Assembly: GCA_025361865.1 (NCBI GenBank)
Contig: JANYJH010000242.1
Location: 1 to 53,388 of the forward strand
Direction: 5' to 3'
Length of the DNA stretch: 53,388 bases
From: Phragmitibacter sp.
GTDB lineage: Bacteria > Verrucomicrobiota > Verrucomicrobiia > Verrucomicrobiales > Verrucomicrobiaceae
Every line of letters begins with the position of its first letter. The first letter of the stretch is position 1. The position numbers and the translations under genes are program-made. Positions 39,809 through 47,932 of the stretch are shown here, one piece after another. Under the pieces are notes generated by a model. The model ran no database searches, was not told the origin of the DNA, and was given only the letters and a program-made list of their open reading frames with translations.

Positions 39809-40590
39809 CGCTTCATGAAGAAGTGTTCCAGCGCTTCCATCATGCCTTCGCTGGCGGGCTTGCTCGCGATGTAGCCTCCCTGCCTTTCCAAGTGCTCTTT
39901 CACTTCAGGAACGGCATTGCTAGGACAGGCGATGTTCGCCGCGACGCGCTGATCCAGCATCGTGAGATCGTTATGATTATCACCGCCAGCGAAGATGCGC
40001 TCACGAGGGATTTTCAACAAACGGGCCAGCTCGCGCAAGGCCGAGCCTTTGCTGTAATTCGCATGGGAGAAGCGCAGGTAGATGCCATTGCGATGATAAC
40101 CGATCTCTGGGTGGGCTTTGGCCCTAGCGTGAATGACGGCGCAGATCCCGTCCATTTCTTCGCTGGAAGTGGCCACCACGCCGACTTCCCCAAGTGATCC
40201 CGTGAGGAATTCGGCCTTGGATTCACGCTCGACGAAGAGCCGCATCTCTTCCAGAAAGGCCGCGTGTCTGCGCATGAACTGATCATGCGCTTTCCGGGCC
40301 TGCCGGTTCCATGAGCCATAGTCCGTCCATTGCTTGAAGAAGCCGGGCCGGAAGATTTCGCATTCACGGGCCACCACATAATCCGGCGTCAGAAAGATGT
40401 TATGCTGCGCAATGCCTTCCATCGTCTGATGAAGCCCACGGCCTGTATTGATGACCCAAGCCGCGCCAATTCGCTTGAAGTGCCGCAGCATATCGCCCAT
40501 CGCAGGATGGAAGGGCAGCTCGCCTCCGTTATCCACGAGCGTGCCGTCGAAATCAAAACAAAGCAAAAGACTGGGCGGTGGTTTAGCCAT
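39805..40590 (-). CDS. HAD-superfamily phosphatase (Cof / sucrose-phosphatase type)
   Basis: This 261-residue hydrolase shows the four HAD motifs: LCFDFDGTLVDNGG (nucleophile Asp), AWVINTGRGL (Thr), a Lys in ANYSKGSALRELARLL, and FAGGDNHNDLTMLD (metal-binding Asp pair). The cap lies between motifs II and III, as in the Cof/sucrose-phosphatase (C2) type. The substrate is probably a sugar or nucleotide phosphate and cannot be told from sequence. It is 19 bases downstream of the membrane protein gene at 40610, on the same strand. Confidence 0.9.
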   Translation of the reverse strand: MAKPPPSLLLCFDFDGTLVDNGGELPFHPAMGDMLRHFKRIGAAWVINTGRGLHQTMEGIAQHNIFLTPDYVVARECEIFRPGFFKQWTDYGSWNRQARKAHDQFMRRHAAFLEEMRLFVERESKAEFLTGSLGEVGVVATSSEEMDGICAVIHARAKAHPEIGYHRNGIYLRFSHANYSKGSALRELARLLKIPRERIFAGGDNHNDLTMLDQRVAANIACPSNAVPEVKEHLERQGGYIASKPASEGMMEALEHFFMKR

Positions 40591-40609
40591 GAATGAAAAA
40601 ATAGGTAGA

Positions 40610-42238
40610 TCAGGTATTCTGGAAATAGGGGAACCTTACAATCTCGATGATGCGCCAGCAAATGGCCGCGCTCAGTAACCATTGGGAGAGCAGATAACCG
40701 CGCATGATCCAGGGATGGCTTTGTCGCCTGCGCAGCCGCCGGATGATCGTCTCCGCGCCCCAGATGAAGCTGAACACGAGCGGCAGATAGAGCGAGAGCA
40801 TGAAGCGCTCGGCATTGCCCGGTGAGATGGATGAATACCAGCCATAGACCGCCGTGTAAGCGACCGCCGCCATGATCACAAAACAAATCACCATCACCGT
40901 GCCATGACGGAAAACCACATGGCCAACGTGCTCCGCCTGAGGCGCAGCGGACAGCAGCAGAATGAGCAGCGCTATCAGCGTGAACAGCAACCAACCCAGA
41001 TAAAGACCGCGCCATTCCAGCAGGCCCTGCCACGGCGCTTGCGGTGCGCCATTGCTGGCGCAGGGAGTTTGCGAGGGCCACAGGAATTCGGTCGCGAGAC
41101 TGGCCGAACCATTGCGCAAGCGTTCCCAAATCTCATCGCCGCTATGGGTTCGCCAGTAGTTCATCATGGAGGGGCGATCCACTGCGAGACGCTGATGCAC
41201 ATCTCCCGCTGTCTCACGCAAGGCTTCGTCCGCTGTGTAGCCGAGCCCTTTACGCAAGGCGCTCAGTTGCTCCCGCGTGCGGTGTTGATCCATCCAGTCC
41301 TGACTCTGTTTCGGGCTGTCCATCCACATCCAATATGCAGGATAAGAATGAAACATGTTCCCAAACTTTTCATAAGCCTCTGTCATACGAGGCCCAATGG
41401 TCATGAAATGAGCCGCCATCAGCATGACCAAACCGACGAAGTGATTCCGCCAATGCCAGAGATTGCCGCCTCCAATCCGATACCCCCGGCGTCGCGCTGA
41501 AATGAACTCCCAAACACAGCGCAGCGAACTGACGATGATGAACACGGCGAGCAGTAGATGCACAGACGCATCTGTCATGTAAGCCAGTCCACTGAGGGCT
41601 CCGATCAAACCGTAGATCCACAGCGAGTTATGACCGAGAGCCGAGACACACGCCACCCAGGTGAGGAAGAAGAACAGGTAGTAAAGCGGGTCCGCTTGGA
41701 AGAAGACCGCTCGCGGAAGCAGCGCTCCCATCCCGCCCAGCAGCAACAGATTGAGCGCCGCAGGCAGGCTGAAAATCCGCGCCGCAGCGATGCCCAGCAT
41801 GAGCATAAATCCACAGGTCAGAAACACCAGGCAGTAGCGGCCTTGGTTGAAGAGCTTGCGGTCATCATCAGAGATCTGCCCAGCCTCTGAGACCTGATGA
41901 TGGCCATCCACCAACCACGCAGCCATCCACGGCCAGAGCGGTTGCAGCACGCCGTCCGTGCGATGCGGAAACATGTTGTGCAATGGTGTGGTGAACCCTT
42001 TGCGGAAGTCCGGTTTCAAGTCCTCCTGCGTCTGCACCGCCAGCGCGATAAAGCGGCTCTGATCGCCACTCAACAAATCACGATCCGTCTGATTCGTCTG
42101 CGAGATCAGCATCCCGCCGAGCTTCACATAGGCCATGAAAAATAGCCCCAGTAACTGCGCAAATATGAGCCAACGAAAAGCGGCGGACTTCCAGAGTTCC
42201 CGTCGCTGGTGCTGCTCCGTCGCCTTGCGCTCCTCCAT
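40610..42238 (-). CDS. Polytopic membrane protein (GT-C-like)
   Basis: This 542-residue integral membrane protein has about ten hydrophobic helices (from WLIFAQLLGLFFMAYVKLGG to LLSQWLLSAAICWRIIEIV) and a soluble loop with SFKP-free charged segments such as DSPKQSQDWMDQHRTREQLSALRKG. An early periplasmic-loop pattern HRTDGVLQPLWPWMAAW carries one Asp that could be the catalytic residue of a GT-C-type glycosyltransferase, but no classical motif is conclusive. I do not recognise a named family. It is expressed with the HAD gene downstream and lies next to the OmpA-family gene. Confidence 0.55.
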   Translation of the reverse strand: MEERKATEQHQRRELWKSAAFRWLIFAQLLGLFFMAYVKLGGMLISQTNQTDRDLLSGDQSRFIALAVQTQEDLKPDFRKGFTTPLHNMFPHRTDGVLQPLWPWMAAWLVDGHHQVSEAGQISDDDRKLFNQGRYCLVFLTCGFMLMLGIAAARIFSLPAALNLLLLGGMGALLPRAVFFQADPLYYLFFFLTWVACVSALGHNSLWIYGLIGALSGLAYMTDASVHLLLAVFIIVSSLRCVWEFISARRRGYRIGGGNLWHWRNHFVGLVMLMAAHFMTIGPRMTEAYEKFGNMFHSYPAYWMWMDSPKQSQDWMDQHRTREQLSALRKGLGYTADEALRETAGDVHQRLAVDRPSMMNYWRTHSGDEIWERLRNGSASLATEFLWPSQTPCASNGAPQAPWQGLLEWRGLYLGWLLFTLIALLILLLSAAPQAEHVGHVVFRHGTVMVICFVIMAAVAYTAVYGWYSSISPGNAERFMLSLYLPLVFSFIWGAETIIRRLRRRQSHPWIMRGYLLSQWLLSAAICWRIIEIVRFPYFQNT

Positions 42239-42259
42239 GCCGTGCGTCCTTTGCGTAGC

Positions 42260-43315
42260 TTAGCGCAGTGGCCTTACTTTGATTTCCACCCGGCGATTCG
42301 GTGCCTGCTCTTCCACCGTTCCATCAGGCACGATGAGTCGTGATTTGCCCATGCCCACGGCCTCAATGCGGTTCGAACTCAGTTGCAGCGAACGCGTCAG
42401 GAACTGCACCACGGCGTTGGCCCGACGTTGACCGAGATCAATATTGAAAGCCTCGTTGCCGAAGGTGTCCGTGTGGCCTTCGATGACGAAACGGCTGTTC
42501 GGATTCTTCTGAATGAGAAAGCCGAGCTTCATCATGCTGAGGCGGGCCGTCTCCGCGAGCTGATCGCTGCCATAATCAAATAGCAAATCCGTGGGGATGG
42601 CGATGGCCGTTCCCGCCGTCACCTTGCTGCCGCGATTCACGAGATCATCCAGGTTGCTGTAACCAGGGAGCGTCTTCCCGCCGTTGCCCGCCGTGGCTTG
42701 GCTCAGCTTATCCAGCAGCTTTCCATCGAGCCCCGCGATCTCCTTGTCCGTCGTCTTGGAGGTGGGGATGGTCATCTGATTCTGGGAGACCGCTTTGTTC
42801 AAAACAGAACTCTTCAGCGCGGACATGGAACTGGCCAAATCAGGGCCGGGCATGGTGTCCGCAATCGAAGCCAGCGAGGGTGCCTGGGCGGGGTTAGTCG
42901 CATTCGGATTGTTCTGCGGCGTCGCGAAGTTCGTCACCTTGTTCACCTGCGGCGTGAGGTCTATTTCCTTATCAGCGGGGAGCATGTCCACGATGTCCTG
43001 AAAGTCCGCTTTCACCTGTGGTTCAGGCGGCACATTGTTCGCGCCGATGATGTCTGGAATCTGCTTGATCGCCTCCTGTCTCTTCAGCGCCTCGGGATTG
43101 ATCGCGATGCGATCCGGCCTAGATTTTTCCTTCTGCACCTGCGGCAGAAACTTGCGACCGAGCTCCAGATTGTTGAACAAAAAATAGAGCCAGACATGCA
43201 GCGCCACCGCCAACAGAATGGCCACGAACATCCACCAAGTATGGCTCCAAGACCAGCGCTCTAGTTTGAACGCCGAGCGCTTCTCATTCGCCCACTGGTA
43301 GGTTTGACCGGACAT
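42260..43315 (-). CDS. OmpA-family peptidoglycan-associated protein
   Basis: This 351-residue protein has an inner-membrane helix (WWMFVAILLAVALHVWLYFLF, about 27-47), a long charged linker, and a C-terminal OmpA domain (about 235-351): IPTDLLFDYGSDQLAETARLSMM, FVIEGHTDTFGNEAFNIDLGQRRANAVVQFL, and GKSRLIVPDGTVEEQAPNRRVEIKVRPLR. The domain binds peptidoglycan; the layout with an N-terminal inner-membrane helix is more like MotB or TolR-type anchors than an outer-membrane porin. The gene starts 22 bases upstream of the membrane protein gene (40610-42238), on the same strand. Confidence 0.9.
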   Translation of the reverse strand: MSGQTYQWANEKRSAFKLERWSWSHTWWMFVAILLAVALHVWLYFLFNNLELGRKFLPQVQKEKSRPDRIAINPEALKRQEAIKQIPDIIGANNVPPEPQVKADFQDIVDMLPADKEIDLTPQVNKVTNFATPQNNPNATNPAQAPSLASIADTMPGPDLASSMSALKSSVLNKAVSQNQMTIPTSKTTDKEIAGLDGKLLDKLSQATAGNGGKTLPGYSNLDDLVNRGSKVTAGTAIAIPTDLLFDYGSDQLAETARLSMMKLGFLIQKNPNSRFVIEGHTDTFGNEAFNIDLGQRRANAVVQFLTRSLQLSSNRIEAVGMGKSRLIVPDGTVEEQAPNRRVEIKVRPLR

Positions 43316-43341
43316 GGCTTAGAGCCTAGCATAGCCTAGGC

Positions 43342-43434
43342 AATTATGAATGATGAATTTTAAATTATGAATGGGGAAACGGCCTCAGTGCATTTTTCTG
43401 TAATTATTAATTCATAATTCATCATTCATAATTA
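43342..43434. repeat. Intergenic inverted repeat upstream of rnpB
   Basis: AATTATGAATGATGAATT (43342-43359) pairs exactly with AATTCATCATTCATAATT (43417-43434) across 57 bases. Additional AT-rich arms of the same motif (TAAATTATGAAT, TTAATTCATAATTC) lie inside. This resembles a common class of dispersed intergenic AT palindromes. The right arm ends 10 bases before the RNase P RNA and may also contain its promoter. Confidence 0.85.
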
Positions 43435-43443
43435 AGGTGCGCT

Positions 43444-43874
43444 TGGGTTGGCCGGGGGCTGTCGCTGTCATGTGTCGCAAGGCGTTTGATAGAGGAAAGT
43501 CCGGACACCGCAGGGCAGCGTGCCGCTCGCAAGGGTGGGGGCTGGGGACGTAAGGCCCCGGTCACGGAAAGTGTCGCAGAGAATATACCGCCGGATCGCA
43601 AGGCCCGGTAAGGGTGAAAAGGCGAGGTAAGAGCTCACCGCTCCGACTGTAAGGAAGGAGGCAGGACAAACCCCACGCGGTGCAAGACAGAACAGAGGAA
43701 ACGGCCCGCCCTGGCCGCAACCGCACCGCAAGGTGTGGGGATAACCTCGGGTATTAGTCGCACTGCTGCGCAAGCAGGGCGCGTGTCTCGCAAGAGGCGC
43801 GTGAGAGAAATGACCGCCACTGGTGCTGGAAACAGCGCCAGCACAAAATCCGGCTTACACCGGCTGACCCGCTT
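43444..43874 (+). ncRNA. rnpB: RNase P RNA, bacterial type A
   Basis: The RNA that processes tRNA 5' ends. The terminal helix P1 is visible: GGGTTGGCCGG (43447-43457) pairs with CCGGCTGACCC (43860-43870). The conserved core segments are present: GAGGAAAGTCCGGACACC (P3/P4 region), GGTAAGAGCTCACCG, ACAGAACAGAGGAAAC-like J-segments, AGAAATGACCGCC and AAAATCCGGCTTA at the 3' side. Ends are accurate to a few bases. It is followed by a 102-base gap and the FAD oxidoreductase gene. Confidence 0.93.
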
Positions 43875-43976
43875 TCTATTTTTAGTGGCTGCGCTCGTCA
43901 GAGCGTGGGAAGGATTTCATAGATTGCAGGATGATCAAAGCTACCCACCTTCTTACGAAAGGCAGCGCCGAGCATT

Positions 43977-45032
43977 TTGAAATCCGCCACCACACAAGCC
44001 CCCATCCTCATCGTCGGCCAAGGGCTGGCGGGCACGGCGGTGGCTTGGCGGCTGTGGGAACGGGGCGTCCCGTTTTTGATGGTTGATCCGAATGAAGCGC
44101 AGACTTGTTCCAAGGTGGCGGCGGGGCTGGTGACGCCGATCACGGGGAAACGGCTGAACCTGAGCTGGAGGATCTCCGAGTTGCTGCCGGATGCGTTGCG
44201 GTTTTATCGGCGGATCGAGAAGCTACTAGGTGCGCGGTTCTACCATCGGGTGCCGAGCGTGAAGCTGTTCAAAGACGCACGCGAGGCGGAGATCTGGGAG
44301 ACGCGGCGGCTTGATCCTGAACTAACCCGTTGGATCAATCATGCGGCCTCGCCAGCGATGGTGGATGCTACGATTTTTCAGCACGCGCTCGGCGGTTTCC
44401 AGCAGCGGCATTCCGGCTGGCTGGACACTCCGGCTTATTTGGAAGCGAGTCGAGCGTTCTTCGCTGCGCAGGGTTGCTGGCAGCAGGGCTTGGTGAAGGA
44501 GGAGGAGCTGATGGTCACGAGCGAGGAAGTGACTTGGGCGGGCCATTCCTTCAGCCACGCGATCCTTTGTAAAGGCTGGCAGCAGCAGGGCGGGCGATAC
44601 TTTCCGTGGCTGAGATTTCACTCGGCACGCGGCGTCATTCTGACCATCAAGGCGGACCTGCCGGACCAGCGTATCCTGAATCATCGCTGCTGGCTGCAAC
44701 CGCGCGGCGATGGCGAATGGCGCGTGGGCTCGACGTATGACTTTGATTTTGACTCGCCCTTGGACTACTGGATTGAGAAGCTGCGGGGTATCCTCACGGA
44801 GTTTGTGCAAGCGCCGTTTTCCGTGACCAACATCCAATGGGGCATCCGTCCGGTGGTTCATGGTCAACAGATTACGCTCGGCTCCCATCCCGCGCATCCA
44901 AGGATCGCCGTGCTCGCGGGGCTTGGTTCCAAGGGCGTTCTACGGGCCCCATTCTTTGCTAAAATACTCCTAGATCATTTGTTACATGCGCTGCCTTTAG
45001 ATGCGGAAGTGGATGTTGCAGCGAACCACTGA
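43977..45032 (+). CDS. FAD-dependent oxidoreductase, MnmC(o)-like (DAO family)
   Basis: This 351-residue flavoprotein has the N-terminal dinucleotide motif ILIVGQGLAGTAVAWRLWERG (Gly-x-Gly-x-x-Gly) and a KVAAGLVTPITGKRL motif comparable with the GNRQGALYPLL segment of MnmC. A closing FAD motif IAVLAGLGSKGVLRAPFFAKIL is also seen. TTG 43977 is the only plausible in-frame start; ATG 43931 is in another frame. The next gene, 7 bases on, is MnmM, which methylates nm5U in tRNA. The pair therefore probably replaces bifunctional MnmC: this protein would convert cmnm5U to nm5U. Functional assignment is an inference. Confidence 0.65.
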   Translation: MKSATTQAPILIVGQGLAGTAVAWRLWERGVPFLMVDPNEAQTCSKVAAGLVTPITGKRLNLSWRISELLPDALRFYRRIEKLLGARFYHRVPSVKLFKDAREAEIWETRRLDPELTRWINHAASPAMVDATIFQHALGGFQQRHSGWLDTPAYLEASRAFFAAQGCWQQGLVKEEELMVTSEEVTWAGHSFSHAILCKGWQQQGGRYFPWLRFHSARGVILTIKADLPDQRILNHRCWLQPRGDGEWRVGSTYDFDFDSPLDYWIEKLRGILTEFVQAPFSVTNIQWGIRPVVHGQQITLGSHPAHPRIAVLAGLGSKGVLRAPFFAKILLDHLLHALPLDAEVDVAANH

Positions 45033-45039
45033 AGCCGCG

Positions 45040-45684
45040 ATGACTCCACCTGTGAATGATTCTCAGGCACCTCTCCCCACCGCTGTGCGTTGGTCTCATG
45101 CCGTGCTTTCGCCTCGGCTGCAAAAGGGAGACATCGTGGTGGATGCGACAGCGGGGAATGGCCATGATACGCTGTTCCTCGCGCAGCAAGTTTTGCCAGG
45201 AGGCCAAGTCTTCGCCTTCGATGTGCAAGCCCCCGCCGTGGAGTCCACGCGGAAGCGTCTAGCAGGCCATCCGTTCAGCGCTGAAGAGATCACGCTGATT
45301 CACTCCAGCCACGAACATTTGGGTGTGCGCTTGCCTCCTGAATTACGCGGCCATGTCCGCGCTTTCATGTTTAATCTCGGCTTCCTCCCTGGTGGTGATA
45401 AGAAGCTCATCACGCAGACGCAAGGCACGATGTCCGCCTTGTCCCAGGCACTGGACTGGCTCGCAGAAGGTGGCCTGCTCAGCGTCGTCGCTTATCCTGG
45501 CCATGAGGGTGGACGCGATGAGGCGGAAGCCATTGAGCATTGGCTGATGACGCTTTCATCAGATGCGTTTGAGGCCCAAAAAATAGGCTTCCTCAATTTC
45601 CGGCCTACCACGCCATTCTGCATGGTGGTGAGGAAGCGCACGTCACAACCACCAGCGCGTGATCAAACTTTCTCTGGTGAGTAA
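45040..45684 (+). CDS. mnmM: tRNA 5-aminomethyl-uridine methyltransferase MnmM (YtqB)
   Basis: From ATG 45040 (MTPPVNDSQAP) this is a 214-residue class I SAM methyltransferase; the start at 45001 would overlap the previous gene. SAM motif I is VVDATAGNGHDTLFLAQQV, and the family signature is FNLGFLPGGDKKLITQ (NLG-x-LPGGDK), known from Bacillus subtilis YtqB/MnmM. YtqB methylates the nm5(s2)U34 of tRNAs to mnm5(s2)U. Closely linked to the FAD oxidoreductase. The 3' end overlaps the convergent gene at 45663 by 22 bases. Confidence 0.85.
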   Translation: MTPPVNDSQAPLPTAVRWSHAVLSPRLQKGDIVVDATAGNGHDTLFLAQQVLPGGQVFAFDVQAPAVESTRKRLAGHPFSAEEITLIHSSHEHLGVRLPPELRGHVRAFMFNLGFLPGGDKKLITQTQGTMSALSQALDWLAEGGLLSVVAYPGHEGGRDEAEAIEHWLMTLSSDAFEAQKIGFLNFRPTTPFCMVVRKRTSQPPARDQTFSGE

Positions 45685-46112
45685 TTGAAGGCCGCGGCGA
45701 GCGCGTTGCTGAGGTCTTCAACTGAGGCGCGTTCGAGCACTGGATGAACGTGCGCCTCATGCATGAGTTTATCCACTTGGGCTTCTTTTAAGCGGGATAG
45801 GGGAAAATTCACCATATTCATTGGGGGGTCCGTGAGCATTTTCTCGGAGCCCTCGATCACTGTGAGAGAAACAGCACCCCGCTCTTCAGGCAGGCCAGAG
45901 GTCTCTTCAGTCTTCGCACGCAGCAATTCGCAGCGCAAATGAGTCAGCGATTCCATCTCAAGTTCCAGGGCCTCAAGGAGTTGCTTCCGCGTGCGAGTCA
46001 GAGAAGCTTCCACCTTCGCGACCTGATCCAGCAGGCGTGCATAGGAGTCACTCCTGATCGCGGAACGCTTGGTCGAGGAACTTCTCTGGAGAGAGGCGAG
46101 TTGCAAAGTCAT
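45663..46112 (-). CDS. Protein of unknown function
   Basis: From ATG 46112 (MTLQLASLQRSS) this is a 149-residue protein; the start at 46151 adds 13 hydrophobic residues (MVLITTLSMIIIL) that could be a weak signal or anchor. The body is a coiled-coil-like helix (DQVAKVEASLTRTRKQLLEALELEMESLTHLRCEL) and a C-terminal small domain (LKEAQVDKLMHEAHVHPVLERASVEDLSNAL). I do not recognise it. It overlaps the end of mnmM by 22 bases on the opposite strand, and an AT-rich 140-base gap precedes it. Confidence 0.6.
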   Translation of the reverse strand: MTLQLASLQRSSSTKRSAIRSDSYARLLDQVAKVEASLTRTRKQLLEALELEMESLTHLRCELLRAKTEETSGLPEERGAVSLTVIEGSEKMLTDPPMNMVNFPLSRLKEAQVDKLMHEAHVHPVLERASVEDLSNALAAAFNYSPEKV

Positions 46113-46247
46113 AAGAATAATTATCATAGAAAGCGTAGTTATCAATACCAAGATTTATTAATTATAAAAATGAACAATTGAACGAACAGGCAAAACCGCG
46201 CTTAACACATTTTGAATTCTATGATTCAATCTTCATAAAATTTCGTG

Positions 46248-47669
46248 ATGCAATACCACCCGTATCAAAATCTGCCTGCGCTCGCCGGCATCTCCTCTTT
46301 CAGCGAAGCTAGCAAGCCCGGCCTCAGCGTTGAGGACTGTGTGGCTAGGCTGAAGCGCTATCATTTCGCCTTGAAACGGCTCATGCAAATCTTCCAGGCG
46401 CGCCTCACCGCAGAGCCTGTATATGAACTGAAGATGGCCTTCAGTCTTCACAGCCACTATTGCGCAGAGCACTGCACCGCTCTGCGTGAACGGGTTGCGG
46501 AGATGCGCACGCCGCCGCTCGGACTGGACAAGGTTCCCGATGAGAGCCTCGCCTTGTTCTTCGAGGAGGTGCAAAACGCGCCCACCACGGAAGAGCTGAT
46601 CCTCGGGATCTATCAGTTTGCCTTGCCCGCCGTTGAACGCGGAATGCAGCGCCACCTGGAGGTGACCCATCCCATTGCTGATCATCCGACCCTGCGGATC
46701 TTACGCTTTGCCTTGCTTGAAATCGCGGAGATGAATCGCTATGGGATTGAAGCGGTCAAATGTCTCATCAGCAAGGAGCAACAAGAGCAGTATGCCGCTT
46801 ACAAAAATGTGCTAGAGGCACAACTTAAAGCCGCTGGTGACTTGGATGGCACACAACCCGTGATAGCCACCACCTTGCCTCCTGTTTACAGCGGTAAACC
46901 ACTCAGCTACAAAAAAATACCGCAACGGGACGCCCGTTTCACCGACCCCTACAACATGGGAGTTCATGCTGAGGAGTTCCTTTACGACCCCCAATTCCGC
47001 GCTCGGGACAAGACCCTGATGATGTATTACAAGCGTCTCAGAGAGATAGACGTGCCAGAGATGATGGCGACGATCTTGACCGAAACACCGGGCAAACCGT
47101 GGGCCTATTATCGCGATATGACCCGCCAGCTCTGGGATGAAGCGCGGCACGCCATGATGGGCGAGATCGGCTTCGTCACCAACGGCATTGACTGGCCCCG
47201 CCTTGTCATGGTGAACTACACTTGGGCCCACGGTTTGAACACACAGCTTCAACCTTGGGAGCGTCACGCTGTCCTCTACTTCATCGAACAGGGCCTCATG
47301 ACCAAAACGGGCAAGCGCTTTGAATGGGAAGTCGGTGTCGAGTCCGGTGATCCCCTCGCCCAACTCTTTCAAGACTACGACTGGGCCGATGAAGTGCTCC
47401 ACGCCTCCATCGGAAAGCAATGGTATGTCAGCGCCTTTGGAGACCAGAAAGGAGCCATCGAATTCGGTAGCCAGTGCTGGAGCAAAGTCCTCATCGGTTG
47501 GCGTGAATGGAAAGACCAAGGGCTCACGCAACATCAAAACTGGTGGACTGGACTTTATCGTGAGTTCTGTGAAATCCATGGCCTCACGCCAGACTCCGCA
47601 GCCCTAGACTTTGACACCAGTTATGAGACCAGCCGTGCTGATCTGGAAAAGCTCGCGGTGAGTGCTTAA
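46248..47669 (+). CDS. Ferritin-like (DUF455-type) protein
   Basis: From ATG 46248 (the GTG one codon upstream is not needed) this is a 473-residue helical protein. Four helices have carboxylate-histidine patterns expected of a diiron ferritin-like fold: VYELKMAFSLHSHYCAEHCTALRERV, RFALLEIAEMNRYGIEAV, LWDEARHAMMGEIGF and YDWADEVLHASIGKQW. E-x-x-H in the last two is the usual second set of metal ligands. It is much longer than ferritins and resembles DUF455/ferritin-like oxidases. Its substrate is unknown. It is the last intact host gene before the interrupted tRNA-Arg. Confidence 0.6.
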   Translation: MQYHPYQNLPALAGISSFSEASKPGLSVEDCVARLKRYHFALKRLMQIFQARLTAEPVYELKMAFSLHSHYCAEHCTALRERVAEMRTPPLGLDKVPDESLALFFEEVQNAPTTEELILGIYQFALPAVERGMQRHLEVTHPIADHPTLRILRFALLEIAEMNRYGIEAVKCLISKEQQEQYAAYKNVLEAQLKAAGDLDGTQPVIATTLPPVYSGKPLSYKKIPQRDARFTDPYNMGVHAEEFLYDPQFRARDKTLMMYYKRLREIDVPEMMATILTETPGKPWAYYRDMTRQLWDEARHAMMGEIGFVTNGIDWPRLVMVNYTWAHGLNTQLQPWERHAVLYFIEQGLMTKTGKRFEWEVGVESGDPLAQLFQDYDWADEVLHASIGKQWYVSAFGDQKGAIEFGSQCWSKVLIGWREWKDQGLTQHQNWWTGLYREFCEIHGLTPDSAALDFDTSYETSRADLEKLAVSA

Positions 47670-47719
47670 CGGGAAAGCCATTTGCCGAGCGAAGACTTCA
47701 GGCTATACTCTAAGGCTTC

Positions 47720-47758
47720 GCGCCCGTAGCTCAGTGGATAGAGCAGCGGATTTCTAAT
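47720..47758 (+). tRNA. tRNA-Arg(UCU), 5' half only
   Basis: Bases 47720-47758 give a perfect tRNA 5' half: acceptor GCGCCCG, TA, D stem GCTC / GAGC with D loop AGTGGATA, then the anticodon stem GCGGA and loop TTTCTAA with anticodon TCT, i.e. Arg. The 3' strand of the anticodon stem should continue TCCGC but reads TTGGA. No T-arm, variable loop or acceptor 3' strand follows within at least 200 bases. The gene is therefore interrupted after position 39 by other DNA, and the 3' half is outside the window or lost. Confidence 0.85.
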
Positions 47759-47932
47759 TGGAAAATGGCGTTTTGCGCAGCTTTGCATGGTTTTTCAAAC
47801 ACGCTGGAAGCCTTGTAAAATAAGGGCTGGGAGTGCAAAGGGCTTTGCATGGCTTTGCACTGATTTACCCCGAAATTCTCACAGACCGTGAACGCGACCG
47901 TGAACGGATAGAGCACCGGAACAGGTATCCGG
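47759..47932. other. Probable attachment-site region of an integrated element
   Basis: This 174-base stretch has no gene on either strand that I believe. It holds arm-site-like repeats: CTTTGCATGG at 47781-47790 and 47843-47852, CTTTGCAC at 47853-47860 with inverted GTGCAAAG at 47833-47840, and tandem GACCGTGAACG at 47884-47894 and 47896-47906. Bases 47906-47932 repeat tRNA sequence: GGATAGAGCA as in the interrupted tRNA-Arg, then a five-pair stem CCGGA/TCCGG around a seven-base loop. Such an arrangement is usual at the att end of integrative elements. Confidence 0.6.

Noticed and set aside
42698-43264. Plus-strand frame opposite the OmpA-family gene
   Set aside because: The OmpA domain on the minus strand is clear, and the plus-strand reading has shadow-like Arg/His composition.
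43468-43844. Coding frames across the RNase P RNA
   Set aside because: The region has conserved RNase P structure, so the frames are accidental.
43931-44314. ATG 43931 as the start of the FAD oxidoreductase
   Set aside because: It is in another frame and leads to a Gly/Arg-rich shadow; the TTG at 43977 is the in-frame start just before the FAD-binding motif.
47720-47932. A group I intron in the tRNA-Arg anticodon loop
   Set aside because: Introns of this type occur at that site, but the 3' half of the tRNA is not seen within several hundred bases and no P, Q, R, S core elements are visible; plasmid genes follow instead.
47906-47932. A complete second tRNA
   Set aside because: Only a D-arm end and an anticodon-like stem-loop are present; position 33 is C rather than T, and there is no acceptor or T arm.
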